A stretch of DNA of 64,000 nt from the NCBI GenBank assembly GCA_963575745.1, contig CAUYUJ010016294.1, forward strand, positions 430,157-494,156, written 5' to 3'. The stretch's first letter is position 1; every line of letters starts with the position of its first letter. Positions 43,043 to 53,085 of the stretch are shown here, piece by piece. The notes under the pieces are model-generated. The model saw only the letters and a list, made by a program, of their open reading frames with translations, did not search any database and was not told where the DNA came from. Position numbers and translations under genes: made by a program. Origin of the DNA: Prorocentrum cordatum (Eukaryota > Sar > Dinophyceae > Prorocentrales > Prorocentraceae).

Positions 43043-43745
43043 AGTGGGAGATGGATATCACGGCCAGGGCCATGCTACCTCCCCACATGTCATGGCGCCC
43101 TTCTTATTTCAAGACGTCCCGGCCCCCCCCCCCCCCGGATGGGCCGCTCACGTGCCTCGGGCCATGGTTTGTGTACCCCCCTTTGCGACCGTCGCCCGCC
43201 TGGATGCCCCCGAGACGACCCCCACTCGCCCAGTGATCGCCCACGGTCGGACAGAGGTATCAGATCGAGGTCGGCCCGTGGAGGGTGCGCCAATGTTCTT
43301 CATATTTGCTTGAAGTTCTTGTGCATCTTGGGGGATGCTCTTCTGTCCTGGGTCCGAAGGCCTCATGCTCTTGGGGGATGCTCTTCTGTCCTGGGTCCGA
43401 TTGTAGTGGGGGCCCGATGGCTGGGGTCCGAGCAGATGGGGTTGGATGATCGTGCCGCATCGCCGATGCATTGGCGAGGCGTCGATCCCGATTTTCTCCA
43501 CGCGGACGTCGCCGATAGATCGCAGAGCTCGCCGATGCATCGGCGGCGATGCGGCCCGATCCTCCGACCCTGTCGGCCCGAAACCCGCTCGACAGTCCTC
43601 CAAGGAGGGGGGGTGAGGACTGGGCGGGAGTGGATATCATGGCCGGGGCCATGACATCTCCCACATTGCATGTCTCATTTGAGCACCCTCCCTGGCCGAC
43701 CCTCGTCCGCACACGTGCCTGGGGCCATGATGCACCCCCCCCTCT
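43043..43745 (+). repeat. ~120-bp direct repeats flanking a small TIR element
   Basis: GGAGATGGATATCACGGCCA (43048) through GTGCCTCGGGCCATGG (about 43167) recurs as GGAGTGGATATCATGGCCGG (43628) through GTGCCTGGGGCCATGA (43731). Between them lie a 30-bp duplication (GGATGCTCTTCTGTCCTGGG at 43332 and 43376) and TIR element family B copy 1. Confidence 0.65.
43422..43583 (+). mobile_element. Small TIR element, family B, copy 1
   Basis: The left arm GTTGGATGATCGTGCCGCAT CGCCGATGCA (43441) is answered by the inverted GCGATGCGGCCCGATCCTCC GAC (43546). The centre contains TTTTCTCCACGCGGACGTCG, also present in copy 2 at 55761-55975. The GCCGATGCATCGGC palindrome occurs internally. No coding capacity and no clear target duplication. 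Confidence 0.65.
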
Positions 43746-44126
43746 AAGCCGGAGTAGTCAGAGTAGCACAGATTGGGGGGCTGAAGTAGGAGCCATAGTA
43801 TCTGCAGTCGTTTTCAGCAGAAGTGCGATCGTTTGCTGTCTGGACCCACTGGTTGCGCGTGGATGCAATCGTCTATTCTTTCCAACGCAGTGGTGAACGC
43901 CCCTTGGAATAGCTCATGCCCTCCAGCAATACTTCGCGCAATAGTTCGGGCAGACGCGGTGTGGCACCTCCCACCGTCCCCCAGTGGCGTTGCCCCCATC
44001 GCTCCAGTCGACCCCCCCCTCTTCCTGGCCCCCCTCTTCGGCGCACCCGAGGGACCGACAAAGTCGGCGCGGGCTGGGCAGAATCTGTCCCGAGGCATGG
44101 AGCTCTCGAAGCGCTGGCAACTCGCA
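43746..44126. other. No gene recognised
   Basis: Mixed DNA leading into the CTC tract. Short frames on both strands carry no recognisable motif. Confidence 0.35.
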
Positions 44127-44560
44127 CTCCTCCTCCTCCTCCTCCTCCTCCTCCTCCTCCTCCTCCTCCTCCTCCTCCTCCTCCTCCTCCCCCTCCTCCT
44201 CCCCTCCCTCCTCCTCCCTCCTCCTCCTCCTTCTTCTCCTCCTCCTCCTCCTCCTTCTCCTTCTCCTCCTCCTCCTCCTCCTCCTCCTCCTCCTCCTTCC
44301 CTCCTCCTCTCCTCCTCCTCCTCCTCCTCCTCCTCCTCCCCTCCCCCTCCTCCTCCCTCCTCTTCCTTCTCCTCCTCCCTCCTCCTCCTCCTCCTCCTCC
44401 TCCTCCTCCTCTCGCTCCTCCTCCTCCTCCGCCTCCTCCCTCCTCCTCCTCCTCCTCCTCCTCCTCCTCCTCCTCCTCCTCCTCCTCCCCCTCTTCCTCC
44501 TTCCCTCCTCCTTCTCCTCCCCTCCCCCCTTCCTCCCTCCTCCCCCCCCTCCCCCCCTGC
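44127..44560 (+). repeat. (CTC)n pyrimidine tract, 430 bp
   Basis: Almost pure C/T strand with CTC repeats and CCC or TTC variants. Poly-Leu, Pro, Ser (plus) and Glu, Arg, Gly (minus) frames are products of it. Such a mirror-rich tract can form triplex DNA. Confidence 0.95.
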
Positions 44561-44751
44561 CGACCCCTGGACGAAGTGAGGACCCCATGGGAAGTGCTAG
44601 GCGAGTCACTGTCTTCAATGTCGCACCCACATAATTATGCATCCATCTTGGGCTAATCTAACTATGATCCCGAGTCGAGGGTTCACAGCCCCCCCGCAGG
44701 TAGGTTGGGCCCAAGGGTTTCACAGGGCCCCCCCCCAGATGGGATGGGGGG

Positions 44752-44902
44752 GATGACGAAGACGACGCCGACGCCGACGCCAACGCCGACGCCGATGCCG
44801 CCGCCGCCGACGACGACACAGAGCACGATACCGACGCCGACGCCGATGCCGACGACGCCGACGCCGACGGACGACGCCGACGACGACAACGACGACGAGC
44901 CA
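44752..44902 (+). repeat. (GACGCC)n repeats
   Basis: GACGCCGACGCCAACGCC-type hexamers with GATGCC and GACGACGAC variants. Flanked to 45432 by DNA with no recognised gene. Confidence 0.85.
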
Positions 44903-45432
44903 CCCCAGACCCCTAGCTGGAGGGAGGGGGGGCGCAATGGCACCACCCACCACGCACAGCCCACAGGGCTACGACCACAGAAGGGGGGTTCAGCGATCCC
45001 ATTCGCAAGGCCTTCGCGAGGCTCACGGGCGCACCCGTCCAGTGGCGGGGGGGGAGGGGCTCGATCCCATATGCATTGAGGTGGGGCGGGATGGGGGGGG
45101 AGGGAGGGGAAACCCTGGATCATACTTGGTTGTAATATTTATATGTATAAAACACTTGGCAAGGCGGCAGCCACTCATTCAGCGCGACTCTTCAATGCCA
45201 GGAGGCGGACGTCGGCGGGTTCAGACACCGATGCAACGCTCCGCGTACAGTGGGGGGCCCATGCCAAGAAGCACCCTGCTTGCCTCCGGGGTGCCCCGAG
45301 TTTCTTGGGGTCTTGATGGTTTCGCCATGGGAAGCGTGACGTGCCCACGCCAAAAATCCAAGGACGTCCTGGGGTGTCAGGGTTGGGTTTCTTGTGGACG
45401 GTTTTTCTTGTGGACTGGCCTCCACTGTAGTT

Positions 45433-45580
45433 TCAAGTCGGGCCTGTCCCTCTACAGGGGGAATATTCAAAAATCGTCTGGGGATTACTTTTGAGTAATT
45501 TCTGACCATTTGGGAATATGTTTTGAGTATTTTTAATTTTTCGTCGAAGATCCCCCTGTAGGGGGACACGACCGACCTAA
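45433..45580 (+). mobile_element. Small TIR element, family A, copy 2
   Basis: Begins TCAAGTCGGGCCTGTCCCTC TACAGGGGGAA, ends CCCCCTGTAGGGGGACACGA CCGACCTAA, with internal ATCGTCTGGGGATT. Flanking octamers are CTGTAGTT and CTGCAGTC; shifted by one base, ACTGTAGT and ACTGCAGT match at 7 of 8. Confidence 0.8.
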
Positions 45581-45615
45581 CTGCAGTCGCTTCCCTGAGC
45601 TGCGACAGGCCCCGG

Positions 45616-45802
45616 GTGTGCGCTCATGCGATGAGTTGTGGAGCCGGAGCCGGCACGGCCAGCTTCAACCTGCACCCGCGCGATGGAGACGTCGTCTTCG
45701 ATCTGTGGCACGGGCACGGAGAACTGCCCGCGCACCCCACAGGGTCCTCTGCGATCTGGTCGATCCGATTCGACATCGGCTCAGGCCGACTCGATCCGAG
45801 TC
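45616..45802 (+). other. Possible exon fragment between two family A elements
   Basis: The frame reads MSCGAGAGTASFNLHPRDGD then VVFDLWHGHGELPAHPTGSS and AIWSIRFDIGSGRLDPS before entering the TIR element at 45803. The residue mixture is protein-like. I do not recognise a family. An exon interrupted by the element, or chance, are both possible. Confidence 0.25.
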
Positions 45803-45941
45803 TTAAGTCGGGCCTGTCCCTCTACAGGGGGAACGTTCAAAAAGATTCAACAAATAGTCTGTGGACTTTTTTCCTATTTTTTTTAAACATTTTTATTTGT
45901 TTCGTCCAAAATCCCCCTGTAGGGGGGCAGGCCCGACCTAG
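45803..45941 (+). mobile_element. Small TIR element, family A, copy 3 (perfect 8-bp duplication)
   Basis: Begins TTAAGTCGGGCCTGTCCCTC TACAGGGGG, ends CCCCCTGTAGGGGGGCAGGC CCGACCTAG. The octamer TCCGAGTC is present on both sides (45795-45802 and 45942-45949). The centre has AATAGTCTGTGGACTT and T-rich sequence. This copy best defines the family. Confidence 0.88.
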
Positions 45942-46076
45942 TCCGAGTCGTCTCCGGAGGACCGGCCCGAGGCTCGCCGGGCGCCGTTGTGCACCTTGGT
46001 GTTTGCCGCTCCGATCCGACCTCGGCGCCGTGCCGACGCGGCCCAATCCGACGCACATCCTGGTGCGAGCTGAGTT

Positions 46077-46255
46077 CTCCAGATTTCGTAATAAAAGGGA
46101 GGGGGTCTGGACCCTCCAAGACAAGCCATTTCAGACCTCCCCCGTGGGAGAACCCTCCAAAACATCGTCCCCAGACCCCCCAGGCCCTCCAAGATAGCCT
46201 GGAAGAGACCCCCCCCCGAAATGAGACCCCCCTCCCTTTATTACGAAATCTGGAG
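46077..46255 (+). mobile_element. Small TIR element, family C
   Basis: CTCCAGATTTCGTAATAAAA GGGAGGGGGTCTGG (46077) is answered by the inverted GACCCCCCTCCCTTTATTAC GAAATCTGGAG (46227-46255), a near-perfect ~32-bp TIR. The 115-bp centre is C-rich with CCCTCCAAGAC and CCCTCCAAAAC repeats. No target duplication beyond TT is clear. Single copy in the window. Confidence 0.75.
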
Positions 46256-46414
46256 TTCCTAATTCGATGCTGACCGATCGTCGGGCGGGGCCAGGACGAG
46301 GAGAAGTCCGTTGCAGAGCGTTCCGGAGCGCTCCGAGAAGGCCGCGGCGCCCCAATCTCAGAGATTCTCGATGTATCCTCGCCCAGCTGTATCCTCGTTC
46401 TGGTTTAGTCTTAG

Positions 46415-46600
46415 ATCTGTGGGAGACGGCCAATGGAGAGGAGGAAATTTGTCAAACAGTTCTCAGATGTCTAAAACAAGTTTTACACATGCTAAAACTA
46501 AGTGTGCAACAAATATGTTTGAAACATGTGCTATACATTTTCCAAACATAGGGTGATGTGAAATCCAATGATCGGGCTGTTAGAGTGTCCACAATCTCAG
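46415..46600 (+). repeat. AT-rich dispersed repeat, copy 2
   Basis: Aligns with 32840-33055. Contains CAGATGTCTAAAACAAGTTT, AAACATGTGCTATACATTTT and GGGCTGTTAGAGTGTCCACA. Confidence 0.6.
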
Positions 46601-46802
46601 ATCGTGCCCCGGCTGACCCTCGGGCTCACGTCGGAGGTGCCTGGCCTCACCCCGGCGCCGTGCGGAGCCAGCTGAGGGAGGGAGCCGACGAAGTGGTCAC
46701 GGTCTTCGGAAGGTGTCGCGGCGAGGATTTCGGAAGTTTTCGTCCTTTCTCGGAGGTGGCATTCAGTCTTGGACTTGCGCTCCAGCAGATGGGCCTAGCG
46801 CC

Positions 46803-46851
46803 TTAAGTCGGGCATGCCCCTCTACAGGAGGAATGTGGAAAATGATCTTGC
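46803..46851 (+). mobile_element. Family A element, 5' end only (copy 4)
   Basis: TTAAGTCGGGCATGCCCCTC TACAGGAGGAATGTGG matches the left end of family A; the right end is missing and the following sequence is unrelated. Confidence 0.65.
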
Positions 46852-46974
46852 TTCGAGCGATCCCCACCGAAACCTTCGACGTTTGGTCCCAAAGGTGCGC
46901 GCGCCTACTGGAAGGGTGATCGCAGTGCCCGGCGGCGTCGGACAGCGTGGCGGCCGGGCCAGGTCTCAAGTTGG

Positions 46975-47530
46975 TGGTATTATGATTTGCTATGCTAGTA
47001 TGTGTCGATATGCTATACTGTCGTGTTATGAGATGTTCTGCGATGATATGCAATGTTATGTGATGCTATGTTTCCTTTGTTATGCAATGCTAGATTGTGG
47101 TATGCCGCATCCGCTATACCATGCTATGGTCTGACATGTAATGTGATGGTATATCATGCTCTTTTGTTATCATGGTAGTTCAACGTTATGATCTGTCATG
47201 TTATGGCATGCTCGTGTTATGTTATGGTACATTATGGTGTGGCATGGCGCGTTCGCCGCTCTGCCCTGCTTTCGTATTATGATATGTTGTGTGACGCTGT
47301 GGCATGCTATGACATGGTCTGCCCATGTTCCTTTTGTTATGTTCGAGTCTGCAATTTTATGTTGTGTTATGCCGTTTTCTGTTACGTCATGTTCTGAATT
47401 GGCATGCTATGTGATATGTTGATGTCCTCTATTTGGTCATGATTTTGACATCTTATGTTCTGCCATGTTCTTTCATGCTCTTGCTCTGTTCTGTCATGCT
47501 CTGTTGTGCCATATTGTGTTATATCGTGTT
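46975..47530 (+). repeat. Degenerate TATG/TTATG-rich region
   Basis: ATG, GTTATG, GCTATG and CATGTT words recur every 5-10 bp over 550 bp (for example GTTATGTGATGCTATG and CTGCCATGTTCTTTCATGCT). It looks like an old, decayed short tandem repeat. No gene. Confidence 0.6.
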
Positions 47531-47689
47531 TGTCGAGGGCGCGAGGCGGGGGACTCGGGACAACTTGGGCTCTGGCGGCCGCGGTATGCAAGGTGTGTTT
47601 TGTCGTATTTTTCGGGGGCGCGACCCGGGATAACCGGGACTCGCCGAGCGCGTTCCACTTTTCGCAAAGTGCCTACTTGCAAACGCCAG

Positions 47690-47990
47690 AAAATTAGCCT
47701 GGCGAAGGACCCAACCATATGCAGTTGTGAATTCCGCAATTGTGAATACCATCTTTGCCCGCGCTCCCTATGTGACCACAGCTTTCCGCCGGAACCCGAC
47801 ATGCTCAGGAACACGTTCGTGGCCGTCTCTGCGGGCGCCGACGACGACACGGACGGCGTCCCTCTGACCGAGGAACAAAAGCAGAAAAGGGCTTTGAGAG
47901 CTATGAGGGAGGAGGAGGCGGCGTTGCACGTCGACACGGCGGAGTACGACGCCCAGGTGCGGTTGTTGAAACAACACATCTATGGGGCCA
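47690..47990 (+). other. Protein-like segment at the head of composite copy B
   Basis: One frame reads LAKDPTICSCEFRNCEYHLC PRSLCDHSFPPEPDML, then a charged helix-like part around DGVPLTEEQKQKRALRAMRE and HVDTAEYDAQVRLLKQ. The first 20 residues correspond to the head shared with copies A (LAKDTIVCKCECRNCEYR) and C (LAKNPTICSCQYRSCGFH). The rest is unique to B. It looks like a captured or ancestral exon; function unknown. Confidence 0.35.
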
Positions 47991-49442
47991 CGATCCTCGT
48001 GAGGGGTGCGCCGCAATTCTCCGGGGCCGCCATGCGAACCTTGCCACTGGCGCCTTCGCTGGAGCTCCCTATGGGGCCACGATCCTCGCGAGGGGTGTGC
48101 CGAAATGCCCCGGGGCCGCCATGCGAACTTAGCTCCTATGGGGCCACGATCCTCGTGAGGGGTGTGCCGAAATGGCCCGAGGCCGCCACGCGAACCCTGC
48201 AACTGGGGCCTGTGGCGGAGCTCCTCATGGGGCCACGATCCTCGTGAGGGGTGTGCCGAAATGGCCAGAAACCGCCGTGCGAACCCTGCCGCTGGCGCCG
48301 TCGGTGGAGCTTCCTACGGGGCCACGATCCTCGTGAGCCGAAGTGGCCCGAGGCCGCCGTGCAACCACTGGCGCCATCGGCGGAGCTCCCTACGGGGCCA
48401 CGATCTTTGTGACGGGTGTGCCGACATGCCCCGAGGCCGCCATGCGAACGCTGCCGCTGGGGGTCTTCAGCGGAGCTCCCTATAGGGCCACGATCCTCGT
48501 GAGAGGTGTGCCGAAATGGCCCGAGGCCGCCACGCGAACGCTGCCACTGGGGCCTTCGGTGGAGCTCCCGACGGGGCCGCGATCCTCGTGAGGGGTGTGC
48601 CGAAATGGCCCGAGGCCGCCGTGCGAACCCTGCCGCTGCGATCCTCGTGATGGGGTGTGCCGACATGGCCCGAGGCCGCCATGCGGACGCTGCCACTGGC
48701 GCTTCGGTGGTGGTCCCTATCGGGCCACGATCCTCGTGAGGGGTGTGCCGAAATGGCCCGAGGCCGCCATGCGAACGCTGCCACTGGGGCCTTCGGTGGA
48801 GCTCCCTATGGGGCCACGATCCTCGTGATAGGGGTGTGCCGAAATGGCTCGAGGCCGCCATGCGAACGCTGCCACTGGGGCCTTCGGTGGCGCGTCCTAT
48901 GGGGCCACGATCCTCGTGAGGGGTGTACCGAAATGGCCCGAGGCCGCCATGCGAACGCTGCCACTGGGGGCCTTCGGTGGAGCGTCCCATGGGGCCACGT
49001 TCCTCGTGAGGGGTGTGCCGAAATGGCCCGAGGCCGCCATGTGAACGCTGCCACTGGGGCCTTCGGTGGAACTCCCCATGGGGCCACGCTCCTCGTGAGG
49101 GGTGTGCCGAAATGGCCCGAGGCCGCCATGCGAACGCTGCCACTGGGGCCTTCGGTGGAGCGTCCCATGGGGCCACGATCCTCGCGAGGGGTGTGCCGAA
49201 ATTTCCCGAGGCCGCCATGCGAACGCTGCCACTGGGGCCTTCGGTGGAGCTCACTATGGGGCCACGAAGCGCTGCACTGGGTGGGTGAAACGCAGGGAGG
49301 AGGGGGGAGGAGGGAGAGGAGGAGAGGACAGGAGGAGGAGGAGGAGCAGGAGGAGGAGGAGGAGGAGGAGGAGGAGAAGGAACGCGGGGCGACGTCTTTT
49401 CAAAACGAGGACCCAACACCACAGGATGGTTAGGCAAAAACA
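47694..49442 (+). mobile_element. Composite repeat family, copy B
   Basis: Head at 47694-47755 (TTAGCCTGGCGAAGGACCCA ACCATATGCAGTTGTG), a 225-bp insert absent from A and C, about 14 repeats of 90 bp (47979-49262), the junction CACGAAGCGCTGCACTGGGT, a GGA tract (49290-49380), and the tail ACGCGGGGCGACGTCTTTTC ... CACCACAGGATGGTTAGGCA (49383-49442). The order equals that of copy C. Confidence 0.75.
47979..49262 (+). repeat. 90-bp tandem array of composite copy B
   Basis: About 14 units of GGGGCCACGATCCTCGTGAG GGGTGTGCCGAAATGGCCCG AGGCCGCCATGCGAACGCTG CCACTGGGGCCTTCGGTGGA GCTCCCTAT. Several units are shortened (near 48335 and 48640). The frames on both strands are shadows of the 30-codon period. 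Confidence 0.9.
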
Positions 49443-49616
49443 CGTGTCTGATTCGATGTAGTTCTTAGTAGACCACCACCCAGTGGATCCAGGCCATTTG
49501 CGAGTAGTCACTTTGCGGGTAGTGGAACGCGCTCGCCTAGGGACACTCGGGACAATTTGGGGTCGGGCGGCCGCGGTATGCAGGGTGGGAGTGGCCGGGA
49601 GGGCTGCTCTTTCAAT

Positions 49617-49737
49617 CTAGCGACCCCAACCTGTCCGGTGGGGAAACAGTCGAAAAAATGTCCGGGAAGGGGATGATTTTTCAAATTTTTTTATTGTTGC
49701 CCTCAAATCCGCCTGTCGGAGGACATGCCCGATCGAA
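49617..49737 (+). mobile_element. Probable diverged family A element (copy 6)
   Basis: Left part CCAACCTGTCCGGTGGGGAA ACAGTCGAAAAAATG and right part TCAAATCCGCCTGTCGGAGG ACATGCCCGATCG resemble family A ends, with T-rich sequence before the right end. Target duplication not clear. Confidence 0.4.
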
Positions 49738-49924
49738 GCCTGGCCGAGAGCGTTCTGGGGAGGCCGGGGTCGTGCCGAAGGGCCGCCCGAGGCCCAGGAA
49801 GCAGGGCCCGCAGACCGACTGCCTCGCCCCGTCGGGACGTGCCGGCGGACTGCTTTGTGTTCGTGTTGTCGGCCTTTGGGGGGACTAGCTGGGCGCCGTG
49901 GCAGTCCCGAAATGACTCCAGACG

Positions 49925-50104
49925 TGCGAGGCGGGAATGTATCCATATCCACCGCCTGGAGGTTAAGTTTTCGGAGCTTCGGCAGGCGGTGGATATGGAC
50001 ATACTCGGGCACCCGGGGGCCGAAATATATCCATATCCACCGGCCACTGGGGCACCAGAACGTCGATTACCAGGCGGTGGATATGGATAAATCCCCGCCT
50101 CGCA
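49925..50104 (+). mobile_element. Foldback element with ATCCATATCCACCGCCTGG arms
   Basis: The left arm TGCGAGGCGGGAATGTATCC ATATCCACCGCCTGG (49925-49959) is the inverse of 50070-50104 with three or so mismatches. Two further internal copies of ATATCCACCG (inverted at 49983-50000, direct at 50028-50042) let the element fold as one long hairpin or as two hairpins in a row (49941-50000 and 50028-50089). Confidence 0.8.
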
Positions 50105-50522
50105 AGACGAGCAGCCGGGATGGGGGGTGATTGCTCCTGGATCCCGCTGGGGGCCTTTTTTTTGCGAGCCGGTCGGTCTCGAGGGGAATGACATAAGCAT
50201 AAAAGTTCGGACCTCCGAGATTTAAGTTCCCCTAGTTTTCTGTGGGCCTCACACACGTCCGAGGGAGGAGGATGCCAAGACGTTGCGTTTCCCTTTGGGG
50301 TGGAAGGTCCTCAGGTGGCTAGGCTTCGAGAAGCAGCCACCAAGAGATGGGTCGTCTGAGGTAGGAGGAGGAGGAGAAGGAGGAGGGGGTCAGTCTTAAA
50401 GGACAGCATGTAATTAGCAGTGCCAGCCTTAAAGGTCAGCGCGTTGGCCTTCAGAATGTACTGGGCTACTTTTCGGCTTCGCACTGATAGGTGGTGGGAC
50501 AATGTGGCTGGAGGGATTCAAG
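50105..50522. other. No gene recognised
   Basis: Contains T9 at 50156, a short GGA tract at 50365-50395, and a duplicated CTTAAAGGWCAGC at about 50395 and 50430. Confidence 0.4.
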
Positions 50523-53085
50523 TTGCCTAGCGAAAAACCCAACCATATGCAGTTGTCAGTACCGCAGCTGCGGGTTTCATCTTCAGTGGAACTCCCCATG
50601 GGACCACGGAGCGTGTGAGGGGTGTGCCGAGATGGGTGCCACTGGGACATTCGGTGAAGCTCCCTATGGGGACATGAAACACGCGCGGGGCGTGCCGACA
50701 TGGGTGGCGGAAACGCATGTGAGGGCTGCCACTGGGGCATCCAGTGGAGCTCCCTATGGGTCCCCGAAACATGATGCTGCTGCGGGGGGGGGCCGGGATG
50801 GGTGGCGGAGACGCATGTAAGCGCCGCTACTGGGGCCTTCGGTGGAGCTCCCGAAGCGCGTGAGGGGTGTACTGGGATGTGTGGCGGGGACGCATGTGAG
50901 CGCCGCCACTGGGGCCTTCGGTGGCTCCCCATGGGGCCACGAAACCTGTGAGGGGTGTGCCGAGTTGGGTGCGGGTGGTGACGCATGCGGGCGGCAGCAC
51001 TGGGGCCTTCGGTGGAGCTCCCTATGGGGCCACGAAACCTGTTGTTGTGAGGGGCGTGCCGGGATGGGTGGCGGGGACGCATGTGAGCGCGGCCGTTGGG
51101 GCCTTCGGTGGAGCTCCCGATGGGGCCACGAAACGTGTGAGGGGTGTGCCGAACTGGGTGGGTGTGGGTGACGCATGTGAGCGCCGCCACTGGGGCCTCC
51201 GGTGGATGATGGGGCCACGAAACCTGTGAGAGATGTGCCGAAATTGGTGTGCGGGACGCATGCGCATGTGAGCGCCGCCACTGGGGCCTTCGGTGGAGCT
51301 CCCTATGGGGCCACGAAACGTGTGAGGGGTGTGCCGAATTGGGTGTGCGGGACGCATGCGGGCGGCAGCACTGGGGCCTTCGGTGGAGCTCCCTATGGGG
51401 CCACGAAACGTGTGAGGGGTGTGCCGAATTGGGTGTGCGTGACGCATGCGGGCGGCAGCACTGGGCCTTCGGCGGAGCTCCCTATGGGGCCACGAACGTG
51501 TGAGGGGTGTGCCGAAATGGGTGTGCGGGACGCATGCGGGCGGCAGCACTGGGGCCTTCGGTGGAGCTCCCTATGGGGCCACGAAACGTGTGAGGGGTGT
51601 GCCGAATTGGGTGTGCGTGACGCATGCGGGCGGCAGCACTGGGGCCTTCGGTGGAGCTCCCTATGGGGCCACGAAACGTGTGAGGGGTGTGCCGAATGGG
51701 TGTGGTGACGCATGCGGGCGGGCACTGGGGCCTTCGGTGGAGCTCCCTATGGGGCCACGAAACGTGTGAGGGGTGTGCCGAATGGGTGTGCGTGACGCAG
51801 CAGCACTGGGGCCTTCGGTGGAGCTCCCTATGGGGCCACGGAACGTGTGAGGGGTGTGCCGAATTGGGTGTGCGTGACGCATGCGGCCGGCAGCACTGGG
51901 GCCTTCGGTGGACCGATTGGGTGTGCGTGACGCATGCGGGCGGCAGCACTGGGGCCTTCGGTGGAGCTCCCTATGGGGCCACGAAACGTGTGAGGGGTGT
52001 GCCGAATTGGGTGTGCGTGACGCATGCGGGCGGCAGCACTGGGGCCTTCGGTGGAGCTCCCTATGGGGCCACGAAACGTGTGAGGGGTGTGCCGAATTGG
52101 GTGTGCGGGACGCATGCGGGCGGCAGCACTGGGGCCTTCGGTGGAGCTCCCTATGGGGCCACGAAACGTGTGAGGGGTGTGCCGAATTGGGTGTGCGTGA
52201 CGCATGCGGGCGGCAGCACTGGGGCCTTCGGCGGAGCTCCCTATGGGGCCACGAAACGTGTGAGGGGTGTGCCGAATTGGGTGTGCGTGACGCATGCGGG
52301 CGGCAGCTTTGTGGCTTTCGGCGGAGCTCCCTATGTGGCCACGAAACGTGTCAGGGGTGTGCCGGATTGGGTGTGCGTGACGCATGCGGGCGGCAGCATT
52401 GGGGCCTTCGGTGGAGCTCCCTATGGGGCCACGAATCGTGTGAGGGGTGTGCCGAATTGGGTGTGCGTGACGCATGCGGGCGGCAGCTTTGGGGGTTTCG
52501 GTGGAACTCTCTGTGGGGCCACGAAACATGTGAGGGGTGTGCATGCGGGCGGCAGCACTGGGGCCTTCGTTGGAGCTCCCTATGGGGCCACGAAGCGTGT
52601 GAGGGGTGTGCCGAATTGGGTGTGCGTGACGCATGCGGGCGGCAGCACTGGCCTTCGGCGGAGCTCCCTATGGGGCCACGAAACGTGTGCGGGGTGTGCC
52701 GAATTGGGTGTGCGTGACGCATGCGGGCGGCAGCACTGGGGCCTTCGGTGGAGCCCCCTTATGGGGCCACGGAACGTGTGAGAGGTGTGCCGAATTGGGT
52801 GTGCGTGACGCATGTGGGCGGCAGCACTGGGGCTTTCGGCGGAGCTCCCTATGTGGCCACGGAACGTGTGAAGGGGTGTGCCGAAATGGGTGTGCGTGAC
52901 GCATGCGGGCGGCAGCACTGGGGCCTTCGGCGGAGCTCCCTATGGGGCCACGAAGCGCTGTACTGGGTGTGCGGGACGCATGCGCACGGTGGAGAGGAGG
53001 AGGGGGCAGAGGAGGAGGGGAGAACGCGGGGACCGTGTCTACAAAACGAGGACCCAACACCACAGGATGGTTGGGAAAAAGAGTT
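50523..53085 (+). mobile_element. Composite repeat family, copy C (longest array)
   Basis: Head at 50523-50582 (TTGCCTAGCGAAAAACCCAA CCATATGCAGTTGTC), about 26 repeats of 90 bp to 52950, the junction CACGAAGCGCTGTACTGGGT, a GGA-rich piece (52985-53025), and the tail CGCGGGGACCGTGTCTACAA ... CAGGATGGTTGGGAAAAA (53025-53085). Units are GGGGCCACGAAACGTGTGAG GGGTGTGCCGAATTGGGTGT GCGTGACGCATGCGGGCGGC AGCACTGGGGCCTTCGGTGG AGCTCCCTAT. The central units (51300-52300) are nearly identical, so amplification there is recent. Confidence 0.8.

Noticed and set aside
43914-44656. ORFs of about 245 codons over the CTC tract
   Set aside because: All frames of the tract are open; products are homopolymeric.
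50842-52781. Zinc-finger array protein encoded by the 90-bp repeats
   Set aside because: C-x2-C...C...H recurs in one frame, but indels shift the frame repeatedly, copy B loses the cysteines, and both strands are equally open.
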